Assembly: GCF_902362185.1 (NCBI RefSeq)
Contig: NC_044496.1
Coordinates: forward strand, 50,428,636-50,492,635
From: Chanos chanos
Taxonomy: Eukaryota; Chordata; Actinopteri; Gonorynchiformes; Chanidae
Reading direction: 5' to 3'
DNA length: 64,000 nucleotides
Part shown: positions 14,701-35,128 of the stretch, one piece after another
Layout of the letters: each line of letters begins with the position of its first letter
Numbering within the stretch: position 1 is the stretch's first letter
Translations under genes and position numbers: made by a program
The notes under the pieces: model-generated
Databases searched by the model: none
The model's input: the letters and a program-made list of their open reading frames with translations, nothing else
Told to the model about the DNA's origin: nothing

Positions 14701-17061
14701 CTATCATTCATTTCTAAGCTGTAACAGAAATTTCAGTATGTTCAAAGATTTCGTGTTGCAAGATTTCTTTCTGCTTAACTGAGAACCTCAGAAACTGAGG
14801 TTAATTGGGAAAATTAGATTATGGTCAAGTCAGAGCATTTCCATCCCTCTCTGTATGGTGGGGCCCAGTAGGTTCACATGATGTTTTGATGACTGGTGAG
14901 GTCAACATAATTCTGTTGAGATGATGTGCACACTCCCCCCCCCCCCCCCCCCTTCTGGGAACTCCCTGTCGACATCCCTCAACACATCCTAAAACCTCGA
15001 GAGACAGAGAGAATGTGAGATTGAGAGAGAATAAGTGTGTGTGTGTGTCTACATCATGTTTTTATCTAATGCAAGTGTTGCTTTTGTTCTCCAGCAAGAC
15101 ATATCTTGCTGGAGAACACTTGACACTTGAATCCACTTTCCCCTTAAGCCACTTCTAAGCCTGAAACTGAGAATTCTGCTGCCATCCTGCATCAAACTCA
15201 TGGGGTTTGCTGATCCGCCCGCTGAGCTACACACAATGAGGGTTGAAGACGGATGGATTGGGGTCATTTTGTCAAATGGTGCTTGGATAAAGCATTTCTC
15301 TCCATATTTTCTCTCTTATCAGCCATTTCATGGCTCCATATCTTAACTTATATGAAACCTCATTGAGTGTTCACAGACATGACATGACTTGGCTGGTCCA
15401 AGATATTTTACAAAGTATGTATGATATTGTTTAATGGCTTTGTAGCTTACATGTGAGTGCAACTCCTGATAAAATCAACAAATGATAACATTTCAAGCTA
15501 CATATCCAACTTTTTAACAACAGAATGTCTCCCGTGGAGTCGCCTGAAACCCAGGTAAGCGTGACCAAAGGTGTTGCACAGTGAAGCTGCGATAGCCTTG
15601 AAATATGTCATTAGGGAAATGTTTGGAGACCGTTGATTTGACAGTGTTTTAAAAGAGCATTTTGAGTGCTTTGTGAACCGAGACGGGGGCACACGCAGAC
15701 TAGTGGCAGAAAGTTACACAGAAGGCTCCAGAAAAGGTTCGTTCTTGTACAGTGATTGTTTTTGGTTTTGATATCTTAGATCGGCGGTGAAAAAGGTAAG
15801 ACTGTTCTTCTCCCTGGAGACAGAGACAATCTTGCCATTCAAACGCGTGGCGGCCCAGAGAAACATGAAGTCACTGGCTGGGTCCTGGTAAGTTAACCAG
15901 TCTGCACCAGTCTTATCCATCAATACCTTACACAATATTCAGCACAGTTCTTTGTAGTTTTTCTCACAGTCCAACAATCAGTCAAAAGGCCATACAAGAT
16001 AAAATGCAAATGCCATATAAATATTGGTGAAACGCTTGTGAAAGTAATTCTCCAGTAATTCTCATATGCTCCAAGTATATATTTTAAATTGTACATTATC
16101 TGTTTAATCATGAACATTTAAACATTTGAGTTGTTGTGGCTCACTGTATTATTTTTGTTACAACAATACAGTTTGTTATTGTTGGATTCCGACCAGTAAG
16201 CTATTTCAGTACAGTTTGCTGACTGAAGAAAACACACGTTTTATCCAGACGTATGCCAGTGATACGCATCACCTCCATGTTTCAGATCTCTCCACTGACT
16301 AAAGCCGAGGCTGGCGAGTATGAATGCCATGCCATCAACGCCAAGGGAGAAACCTCTGCGGTTGGTACCATTCATGTGGTGGACTCCATCCAAGACATTC
16401 CCACAAAGAAAGGTGAGTGCCGTGACCAAGTTCACCTCAACAAACAAAAGAGAAAAAGAAAAAAAAAAGAAAGACAGAAAGGAAAGAAAAAAAAATAAAC
16501 AATACATCCATCACATACATTCTTTAAAATCTCAAGATAACAAAATTGTATACATAGTGTGTGTGCGAATATGCGTTTGTCTATATGTTTGAAGGAGTGG
16601 AATCCAGCTCCTTTGCCCCATCAACATGCCCGCTCTGTCCCAACATGTCGAGTGTCTTCTCAGCCCTCAGCACCTGTCTGTCGCTAGTTAGGGAGATGGT
16701 TGTCGTGACAAGCCTCCACCTCTGGGTGTTATTTGTGAAAGTGCTGCAGCAATATACAGAGGAGAGTAACTGGGAACTAATTAAAAAAAAAAAAAAAACC
16801 CTAGGTAGATATGATTTATGACATCACTCTTAGGTCAGTTATTCCATCAAATCCGAGAGATAGGTGATGCGTTCCAAGGACCCACGCAGCTATCAGAATT
16901 GAAGTATGTCTACATGAGAACGGGGGGGGGGGGGGGATTGTGCCACTTTCAAAAGAAGCCAGTCAAACTTAACAGATCAAGTAGACCATGAGACCGAACA
17001 TTTTATCTTGTGCTTCTCTCTCCCGCGTACGCCTGCAGCGGCCAAGGACGACGAGCTGTGA
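11771..17061 (+). CDS. igfbp7: Insulin-like growth factor-binding protein 7 (IGFBP-rP1)
   Basis: Five exons, 11771-12191, 13869-13978, 15780-15887, 16286-16412 and 17039-17061 (TGA at 17059), total 789 bp and 262 residues (human 282). Residues 1-17 form a signal peptide (MLVFFALVISLSLVSYA). Exon 1 then carries the cysteine-rich IGFBP domain (CGTCDPSLC, CGCCSLCAAGEGEPCGG) and a Kazal-like segment (VCGTDGVNYKTGCEL). Exons 2-4 carry one Ig C2 domain with its paired cysteines in VYLSCEAIG and AGEYECHA and the well conserved LLPGDRDNLAIQTRGGPEKHE. The protein is secreted and acts at the vascular matrix, in IGF and activin signalling and cell adhesion. The end is unusual: exon 5 encodes only AAKDDEL. 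Introns 1 and 2 (about 1.7 and 1.8 kb) hold no further exon that I recognise. Confidence 0.93.
14935..14952. repeat. C homopolymer (18 bp)
   Basis: Uninterrupted C-run in igfbp7 intron 2. Confidence 0.9.
15085..15118. repeat. Perfect short inverted repeat
   Basis: A 15-bp stem (GTTCTCCAGCAAGA arm) with a 4-base loop CATA, in igfbp7 intron 2. Confidence 0.8.
16922..16936. repeat. G homopolymer (15 bp)
   Basis: Uninterrupted G-run about 100 bp before the last igfbp7 exon. Confidence 0.9.
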
Positions 17062-18185
17062 GGAGGCCGCCGCGATACAACCCTCCAAGGGTGGTTCTTG
17101 GCAAGATCACGGGGGGGAAGGGAGCCAACAAGATCCACACCGAACGCGGAGATCAGCATTGCTTACATTTATCACGAAACCGACACAGCACACCTACCCC
17201 TGCTATCAGATACACAAAGAGTACAATGTGCACTCTGAAGCTTTCAAAACCAGCAGCCCAATGGATGAAATCTCTCTGAGATCAGGCTTGCCTACGTGTT
17301 TCCGTGGCACACGTGCACTGCACCATCTTTCACAGGCTTTGCTCCTCTTTGCAGTTGCATTTAAGATCTTTTTTTTTTTTTTTTTTCGTTTTGTCATGAT
17401 ACAGTCCTTTACTCATTTCCTTTCTAAATGTACAAATGTACATTTTTTTTACGCTCTGTTAGTGGTTAAAGGAATGTGTTATGGAATATATATATCTGGA
17501 CATAAACATGTACACAAATGTATTTTATCATGAGAATTGTTTTAATTGGTTGGGAAAACTTGCTTCCAAGAAATTTTGTAAATCCTTCTTCCCCCGCTTT
17601 TTCTAAAAAAATATGTCTATCACATTCCTCATTCGTACGAGAGATTGACACAAAAACAAAACTGTAACGCCCATGTACATGTGCTTAATCCTACTGTTCA
17701 CATACCAAGTACTCAGGAACAGGGAAAAGTCGACATATTTTAGTATTGGAAAATGTCCTGGCATCCAACAAGTTTGAAACTGTTGAAACGAGGGATTTGT
17801 ATTGGAATGTGGAGTTTGACTTGAGGTGCTTGGACTGTAAGGTACAGGTTTACTGTAGCCCTTAAGCATGACAATTGTCAGTACATGCAATTCCAGACTG
17901 GTGCTCTTATTCATGGTATTGTTGATTTTGCACAAGCAAAAGGCTTTAGTCAATCTGGCCCTGAACTTATTTCTCTCTTCAGTAGAGTTTAGATGTAGTT
18001 CTTAGAGTAGTGTTTAGAGATAGTCCTCAGTTTCCTATGTGGCATGGAACATAGCTTTAGATCTAGCTTTTTAATCAAGCCTTTATTCAGCTATAAGCTG
18101 TCTTTCAGCAACATGAACTACTAATGTGTTCATAAAGATGTAATAAACATTGTATATCACTAATGAATAAAGTGGACTTTATGGT
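17062..18185 (+). terminator. igfbp7 3' UTR and polyadenylation signal
   Basis: About 1.1 kb of AT-rich noncoding sequence ends at AATAAA 18166-18171. An earlier weaker candidate, also AATAAA, lies near 18142. Small open frames in this stretch show no recognisable protein. Confidence 0.6.
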
Positions 18186-18240
18186 TTAAGCAGAGTTTTC
18201 ACAGACTTGAGTGGTCACTGACAACATCAAATTCTGATTT

Positions 18241-18262
18241 CCATCCATCCATCCATCCATCC
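18241..18262. repeat. (CCAT)n repeat
   Basis: Five and a half CCAT units between the convergent igfbp7 and polr2b ends. Confidence 0.85.
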
Positions 18263-18328
18263 AATGTTTCAAGGTCAAACATAATCAACACTTAAGAAAA
18301 CGAATCTTTAAAGAAGACTTGAGACAAT

Positions 18329-18371
18329 GTGTGTGTGTGTGTGTGTGTGTGGGGAGGGGGGGGGGGGGGGG
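18329..18371. repeat. (TG)n followed by a G-run
   Basis: TG array passing into a 16-bp G-run (18356-18371), between the facing poly(A) signals of igfbp7 and polr2b. Confidence 0.9.
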
Positions 18372-18529
18372 TGATGTTGGTAAATGCTGCAGATAAAAGG
18401 CTACCAAACTGTGAGAGAGTGCTGGGTATTTCAGTGCCTCCTGAAAACAAGAGATGTTTATCACAGACGCAAAGCTCTCCCCACGTACAGTTACACACAA
18501 AACTGCATTTCATTAAAAAAAAAAAAAGC

Positions 18530-18783
18530 TTTATTTGACTCTACGTTCACAAAACAACCAACGCCAGATGTTCTTTCTTTTCCAAAACAATGATACCATG
18601 TGAAAACAAAAAAAAAAAAAAACCCTTTCCAAATTAAAAATACACAAATCTAGCAATCACTGTGAGAATGCATCAGTAGCTGGGTTCCACTAGATAGAGG
18701 CCTTCATATCAGGTCTCGCCGACTGTAGCAGTCAATGTTTTCTTAATTCCGACATCACGTGACCGAGTTCCCAGACAGTTTGT
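18530..18783 (-). terminator. polr2b 3' UTR and polyadenylation signal
   Basis: Read on the minus strand, AATAAA lies at 18535-18530, about 250 bp after the polr2b stop codon. The signal faces that of igfbp7 across about 360 bp, which include a GT repeat and a G-run (18329-18371). Confidence 0.6.
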
Positions 18784-28021
<9,238 letters not shown>

Positions 28022-28442
28022 AATTTCGGCAAACAATTATTCCTCTTTGCACGTGTAAACAAGTGCTCTAGGCTCTACACAACTGAACAGCTACCAGAAG
28101 AACGGTATTTATGAACGTCTACGAACACTGGGAAACAAAAAATGTCGGCGTTTGCGTCACTTCCTTCAATCGCCAGGAAAAAAATAATGAAATATGAATG
28201 TATTCATCCTTTTACGCTGTCTCTAATATTACATCGACAAAATGCCAAATATATGATGCTCGAACTCCACGTATATGCTTAAATAACATTATTAAAATGC
28301 TTATTTTAAAATAGAAATTATGATTTCCGGTGACGTCACAGTAGAGATGGAGCCGTGAAAATTCACGTGTGTCTATATTCAGATCGTAAGAGTTTGTGAA
28401 AATGGTACAGTAAGTGTTCCTTTTTTTCCAAAAACTGCCACA
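28022..28442. promoter_or_regulatory. Bidirectional promoter of polr2b (-) and noa1 (+)
   Basis: Only 421 bp separate the two start codons. The stretch holds a CRE (TGACGTCA, 28331-28338) directly after an ETS-type TTTCCGG, and a second ETS-like site with GCGTCACTTCC near 28155. No TATA box is evident. This fits a TATA-less housekeeping promoter; the head-to-head layout is the same as at human 4q12. Confidence 0.7.
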
Positions 28443-31400
28443 ATGTACAAGCTGTTGAAACTGCCTGTATATCAGCATCCTGTTTGTAAGTACATGAAAG
28501 ATTTGTCTCTGTTGAGACTAAGACCACAAAATGGATTTAGAGGGACGGAATTTCTAACACAGTTAGTACCTGATGGTGTAGTATTAAGGCGTAATTATAG
28601 CTGTAGTAAACAGTGCATCTGTGTGTTAAATAACCTAAGATTTTACAGTACTGAAAGAGGGTCGCGAATATCTACTCCAGACCAAGCTAAGAGTAATAGA
28701 GTTCTACGGACGTATTCATCTGTAGAACCAGTGAGGGAGGAAGAATTTGTATTCCTTGAGTACTGTGAGCCAGAGGACGAAAGAGGTCAGCAGCTACCTG
28801 ATGAGCTTCGTGTAACTGATTCCATGATTTCAAAGGAGGTTAAAGTACCCAAAAGGACAGACACTGAGGTGCGTCACAAAGCACTGGAAATGCAGTTGCA
28901 GTCATTGAAACACATGACAGAAGAGGAGCCCAACACAGATTCTCTCATTGAGTTTCATGACATTGGATTCCCTACTGAAGAAACCACGAAGAAGAAAAAG
29001 AAAGCCAAAAAACAGCAAAAAATCTTTGGGACCCCTGACAGTGAGGTGCCATTTAGTGACACTTGTTGCTCTGGCTGTGGTGCTGTCATGCACTGCACTG
29101 ACCCAAATATTCCCGGCTACCTACCAAGTGAAAAATACAAGAGTTTAACAGAAGAGGACAAACTGAAAAAGGCAACATGTCAACGCTGTTTTTTGCTGGT
29201 GCACCACCAAAAGGCACTGAATGTCACTATGACAAAAGAGGAATACCGAAATATTGTAGGTAGGATTCAATCTGAAAAAGCCCTTGTCCTAAAGATCGTG
29301 GATCTTTTAGATATCCCGCACTCTATCATACCCGACCTGCTTGAGCTCGTTGGGAAAAACAAACAAATTGTCATTTTAGGAAATAAAGTGGATTTGATCC
29401 CCGGAGACTCTGAAAATTATTTACAACGGATCAAACGTCAGCTTGCGCGGTATTGCTCTGATGTTGGTATCCCGGTAAATGACCTTAAAAATATCCACCT
29501 CATCAGTGCCAAAACGGGATACGGCATAGAAAATCTAATAACAAGTCTACAAATGTCTTGGAAGTACAAGGGTGACGTTTACCTTGTTGGGACAGCAAAT
29601 GCAGGGAAATCCACACTGTTTAACACACTACTCGAGTCTGACTACTGCAAATCAAGGGCATCTGATGTGATCCACAAAGCAACCATTTCTCCATGGCCTG
29701 GTAAGATTTGAATGGTCATTACTTATATTTGTCTGCGAATTGCACCGGGGCTGTCCAAAATAGTTCCTTGGCAATGTGCAGGAAAGATTAGTCTTTCAGA
29801 TAGTTTTTAATGAAGGCTCAGAGAACAAGCTGTGTCTGCCTGCCTTGCAAGATACCTCCTCCTGTTTAAATTCGATGCAACAGAATTCTACACATACACC
29901 AACTTCCCAATGACTTTAGACAAGCCAGTATTATGCAAAAATATGAATAAATAATTAAAACATAAATATATCTCAATTGGCACAATTCATTTGAATCTGT
30001 GTGATTAATTGAGTTGGATCATCTGATAGTTTGCCTTGTAATTACGGATATGATAACAGTGTGCGTTTATTAGCACGAGGAATCCTTGCAGTTTACAAAA
30101 GACCTGGGATGTCTCCTCATGTTACAGCTTCACAAAAGGAATGCCTCAAGATTCCCCGAACATGGAAACAGAGATCCACTTGTTTCATATACTAACTTAC
30201 TGATCACATTAAGTAACAGTAGAGATTCCTCAGACAGTGAGAGCCTGTTCTCTGATTTTGGCAGCCAAGAAGCTGATTCTCTCTAGTTGAGCAGAAACTC
30301 TTGGATTGATTTAATTTATTCAGTTGCAGAGTTATTTCAATAGAACCAATAATATTTCTCTTCATGTATATTCTCCTCTTCTTGTGAATTCAGGAACCAC
30401 ACTGAACTTGCTGAAGTTTCCCATCATCAACCCGACTCCATACCGCATGTTCAGGCGTGCAGAGAGACTGAAACAAGCTGCCTTGCAGACAGAAGAGGAT
30501 CTCGGCCCACAGGAACTAAAGAGAATCCAGCAGTTCAGCAAACAGGGCTATTTAGTTGGTGAGAGCTTAGCATGAACATGAGCTAGGGTTTCGCAATTCA
30601 GTGCTAATGTTGATAGAGCAAATGATACAAAGCACCCAACATATGACTGATCTTATTAACATTATATATTTTTTATGAACATAATAAATTCTGTTTGTCT
30701 GTTCATGACTGTACATGTGCACTGCATTTATCTGGCAGAGGAGTTTGATTTGCTTCTGTAAAATGGTTTTGAAACACTATAATTTCTTTTGTAATAGGTC
30801 GCATTGGGAGGACATTCCGAGTGAATCCGTCACCCAAAAAAAATATAGTGGAGTTTGACCCCGATAGCCTCAGTTTTGGAGAAGATTTTGAGGAGAATAG
30901 CAGATCAATTTATGAGCCCAGTCCTGAGGCAGAATTAACCTACAATGAAATCAAAGATGCTCACTGGTTTTATGACACTCCAGGCATCATGAAAGAACAT
31001 GATGTAAGTATGTAAATTTTGCTGGTATCTTTGGTGAGGAAGTCATGCATGCACATTGGAAAATGCAAAACAAAAAGAGTGATTTTTTTTATTATTATTA
31101 TTTGCAGTAGATTTCTGGTATAGTGAAAACACAAGTGCTCAATTTCCCACATAGAACAAAATCAATTTGGCATTTTGTAAGTTTAAGCATTAGAATGCGA
31201 ATTATATTCTGTAGCAAGAATATCAGTTGTATATTCACCTTTAATTTTCTTAAAGGTGAATTATACTGTAGGTAGGTAAGTGTTCACTAACATTTTGCAT
31301 CCATCATGATCAAAACTGTGGCTACCAGTAATAGTGTTGTTTTCAGTTCTTGTATTCCATTACAGCTAACATTTCTTCTGAACATCAGGTGCTCAGCTTT

Positions 31401-32633
31401 TTAAATGAACAAGAGGTTAAACTGGTGGTGCCTACACATGCTATTACCCCAAGGACATTTGTACTGAAGCCTGGAATGGTGTTGTTTCTGGGTGGCTTGG
31501 CAAGGATTGACTATGTTGAGGTAAGACCGTTTCCACCGTTCACAGCACATACCAGTTTTCGCTACATTTGACGTGAGCCGGTTCAGATGTACTTTTCCTT
31601 ACGTTAGGGGAATAACTCTTGCTGGTTCTCCGTTATTGCTTCATCGCGGGTCCCAGTGCACATCACCAGTCTGGAGAAGGCTGAGGCCCTCTACCAGAAG
31701 CATGCAGGGAAAAACCTTCTGGGGGTGAGTAAGAATTTGTTTTTGAAGACTTAATGTAATTGCACAAATGTAATTGCATATTTTCTCATCTTTTGACACA
31801 AAACTCTTTCAGCTGCGTTTAGTGAAAATAGTGTGATTACCATTTCCCCGGGAACAAGCTTCGACAATACCGTGAGTTACGTTGGTAAATTCCGTATTAT
31901 CTCCACCTCAGGTGCCAGTAGGCGGAGAAGAACGCATGAGGGAGTTTCCACCCCTTGTCTCTCAAGACTTTGAGCTTCAGGGGCAGGGTTACACCACGGC
32001 AATCGCTGACATCAAGTTATCCTCTGCAGGTACAATGTTGGCACTTCTCTCAGCTCAATCAGAATAAACCACATTTTATCATCTGTTACTACTGATGGAT
32101 TTACGATCTCTTTTTAATTCACTGTTGCTGTGTGAAATAAAACTATACCATCACCAGGGCTTCATTTGATTTCTATTACTGAACATAATTTACTACCATC
32201 GTCATCTTACAGTTCAACTCGGTAATAAGATGGGGTTGCTTTAGTAATGCTTGTTGTGTGTACGCATGGAACAAGGAGAGTGAAGAACATAAGAAAAAGA
32301 GAAAAACTGATTTCAGCAGGGGATATTTTTTTAACAGTACGTAATGTTGGGTGTTATTTGATGTTCACTGTTTTTTTTTTTTTTTACTGGCTGTCTCTTT
32401 AAGGCTGGGTGGCAGTGACTGGAGTGGAGGGTGATCGGCTCCTGTTAAGAGCGCACGCCCCTGAGGCAGGAGGCCTGTGTTTAAGGAGCCCACCACTGCT
32501 CCCGCACATCGTTAACATCAAAGGGGAGCGCATCAGGAAGAGCCCCACCTACAAGACAAAGAAGCCTCAGACAGTGCTGGACTCCAAACTGTCTCAAGAT
32601 GGAAAAAGACAGAAAATGAGGGGTAAAAAATGA
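28443..32633 (+). CDS. noa1: Nitric oxide-associated protein 1 (mitochondrial cpGTPase, YqeH/RbgA-like)
   Basis: Seven exons, 28443-29700, 30394-30558, 30798-31003, 31389-31520, 31608-31724, 31912-32029 and 32404-32633 (TGA), give 2226 bp and 741 residues (human about 698). The N-terminus is basic and Ser/Leu-rich, consistent with mitochondrial import. A Cys4 zinc motif (CCSGCG then CQRC) precedes the GTPase domain, whose motifs are circularly permuted: G4 GNKVDLI (near 29380) comes first, then the P-loop GTANAGKST (near 29590), then G3 DTPG in exon 3. The C-terminal part ([28 protein letters not shown]) matches NOA1. The family binds mitoribosomal RNA and is needed for mitoribosome assembly and respiration; despite the name it is not a nitric oxide synthase. 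A three-codon upstream ORF precedes the start. Confidence 0.96.
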
Positions 32634-32945
32634 CCAGTCGTTTCCCCGTGAGAAACCCTGAGAGACCTTCTGGCTTTAGGTTTAGGCTATGCCTGAAGAT
32701 GTAAATGTCATTAAAATGACACCTGTTTATGATTTTTACGTCATTTCATTTACGAAATGTTACTGAAAAAGAGATTATGGAGCGTTATTGTATGAGGAAG
32801 AAATACATTTAATTCAGATCTACGAGTTGGCTGAATGTTCTTGTGTCAGAAAGATTATGTATAAAATAATGTAATCAGGATATTAAGATATAATAAATGG
32901 ATACAATCAAGAAGAGAATAATAAACCATGGATGTGTTGATATCA
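32634..32945 (+). terminator. noa1 3' UTR and polyadenylation signals
   Basis: AT-rich noncoding sequence with two AATAAA hexamers at 32892-32897 and 32920-32925. It faces the rest poly(A) signal about 155 bp away. Confidence 0.6.
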
Positions 32946-33079
32946 ATATCACAAAAATTAGGAAAGCATTTGCCACTATCGGAGCAGTAAAGTACTTAAA
33001 ATATTAGGCATAATGTGCCAATCCTAAATGCCAGCAAGAATGCCAACAAGAATGCCAAGATAATTGATATGTAAGACAC

Positions 33080-35128
33080 TTTATTGCATTTTCTTTATCT
33101 ACAAAAGACCAAGGGCACTTGGCAATGTACTGTATTGCAAAAACACAATCCTGGCCAGTTGTTTTGACAGCATGTCCATACTTTGGGGCACAGATAAACT
33201 TTCAGTTGTGAAGAAACTGATATTGTATTTGATATACAGGTGCACAAGAGAAAATAAGAGGCACACACTTGATTATTAGGATGCAAATTAAAAAACAACA
33301 TAGATTTTCAGCTGTGAGATACAAATCCTATGTTCTATAGGAATGAAAGAATACAGATCAGTGAGTGATCACTGGAGACAAACTTCTTGCTAGAGGGGAA
33401 ACGGGGACATTTACAGTGATAAAGTATCTAACAGTCTAAGAGTGCATTTTTACAGGGGTTCTAGAGCATTCTGCAGGAAAGTTAGAGTATCCTTTTGAGA
33501 ACCATGTCTCTGTTGTGGTAAGGAGTCCCCTCACTGGACCTAGAACTCTAGACTTTGCTTTGGTATCATATTCTCAGAAAAATAAAGCAAGAAAAACAAA
33601 AAAAAACAATATTGCACTGGATTTGCTCAAAGCTGTATGAGTTAATGAATGATTTTCTTCCATCTGACCCATGGTACATAATCTCACAGAAACCGAAGCG
33701 CCTACATATTTCAGCTGAATCCATATGAAACTGCAAGGCAGGCAGATGCATCTCGGAGAAAGCACACCTCACATAAACAATGTTCGGCTTTGGAAGTACA
33801 ACGCGTTATACTTTGAGGCAATGACTGCTACAGAGTGTGAACTGGTCTGTTTGCCTTAATCTAAATTCAGCCATAAAAGGTCAGACACACACAATGGAAT
33901 GGTCTTACATTTAAAAGAGACAGACCACCTCACTACTCCGACAGTTGGGGAAAAAAAAAAACAGTATCAAAAGAAACAAAAAATGATGATTGTCGAAGGC
34001 ATTGTGAAAGAAACAAAAGGAAAATGGAGTGCTATTTACAGCGTCTCAGGATCAGACAGAAGCAATATTTAAAATCATCTTTGGACTCATCAGAGACTGT
34101 CCATTATCTGCTTGAACAGTGTGGAATCCTTTCTCAGTTATGCACAAAAAGCACATTTTTACTGAACCTGCACAGTGAGAAATAATGTCATCTTCAGATA
34201 CACGAGAGAGGCATACATGTGGTTTTAGCATATCTACCAGTTTTCTTACATTACTTCAACACAGCACACACGTTAGTAATTATACACCACCTAATCTTCA
34301 TTTAATGACACTAGATCATTTGCTTTATGCTAAACAAGCTGTTTTTGCTTTAACATCAAAAACAGCACGGCAAAGACTTGTCTAAGCCGTCATACCCTCT
34401 AAATGGTGGAAGCGAACGAAGTATCTTAGGGCTTTCACTTGAGCCAACTTTGAACATGCGCTTTCTCCCCGTACGTGGAGGAGGCCGGCTTCACTGGAGT
34501 GGAGCAGCACAAAAGGAGCTACAGCCCCATTATCTTTAGTGCTATTTAGGAGCAGACCACCCCTGGTCCGCCTAATCTCAGCTCCCAGTAGGAACGGAGG
34601 GGAAAGTGTTGCATTTCCCTTTGTAACAGCTCTCCTTTTGTTGCCTTTTTGAAAGAAGGATAAACGATCAAATAAAACGATGACGCTTGAGAGGAGGGAA
34701 ACTTTTCTAAAGGCATTGTTCATCCACCAAACGACATCCTAGGCTTCACAAGAGAATATGCCGTGATGTTAATTAAACCTGTAGCTGAGTTTATAAACGT
34801 GACATACTTAGTACGACTACCACGATAGCCTTTTTAAACAGAAAGGCCACACAGAAATTAATGTACTGCGATGATGGAATACAACTGCTAGAAACGATGA
34901 TTCAAAGATTCCAAAATCAAATATTTAGACTAGGAATGCCATTTATACGAGTTTTTTGCTCCGGATATAGAAACCCTTCCGACGACTTCAGGCACGTACT
35001 TCCTCGCTGCAAAACATCTGAATATACTCACTGCTTTGAAAAAAAAAATGAAATGATTAAATGTATGTATTTGAAGTAAAAAAAAAAAAATATATATATA
35101 TATACACACAGAACGGAAAACATCTCCC
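33080..35128 (-). terminator. rest 3' UTR (about 2 kb) and polyadenylation signal
   Basis: On the minus strand, AATAAA at 33085-33080 follows about 2.0 kb of AU-rich sequence after the rest stop codon. No protein-like frame is seen. The 3' UTR includes a TA/CA microsatellite near 35090-35110 and several short A-runs. Confidence 0.55.
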
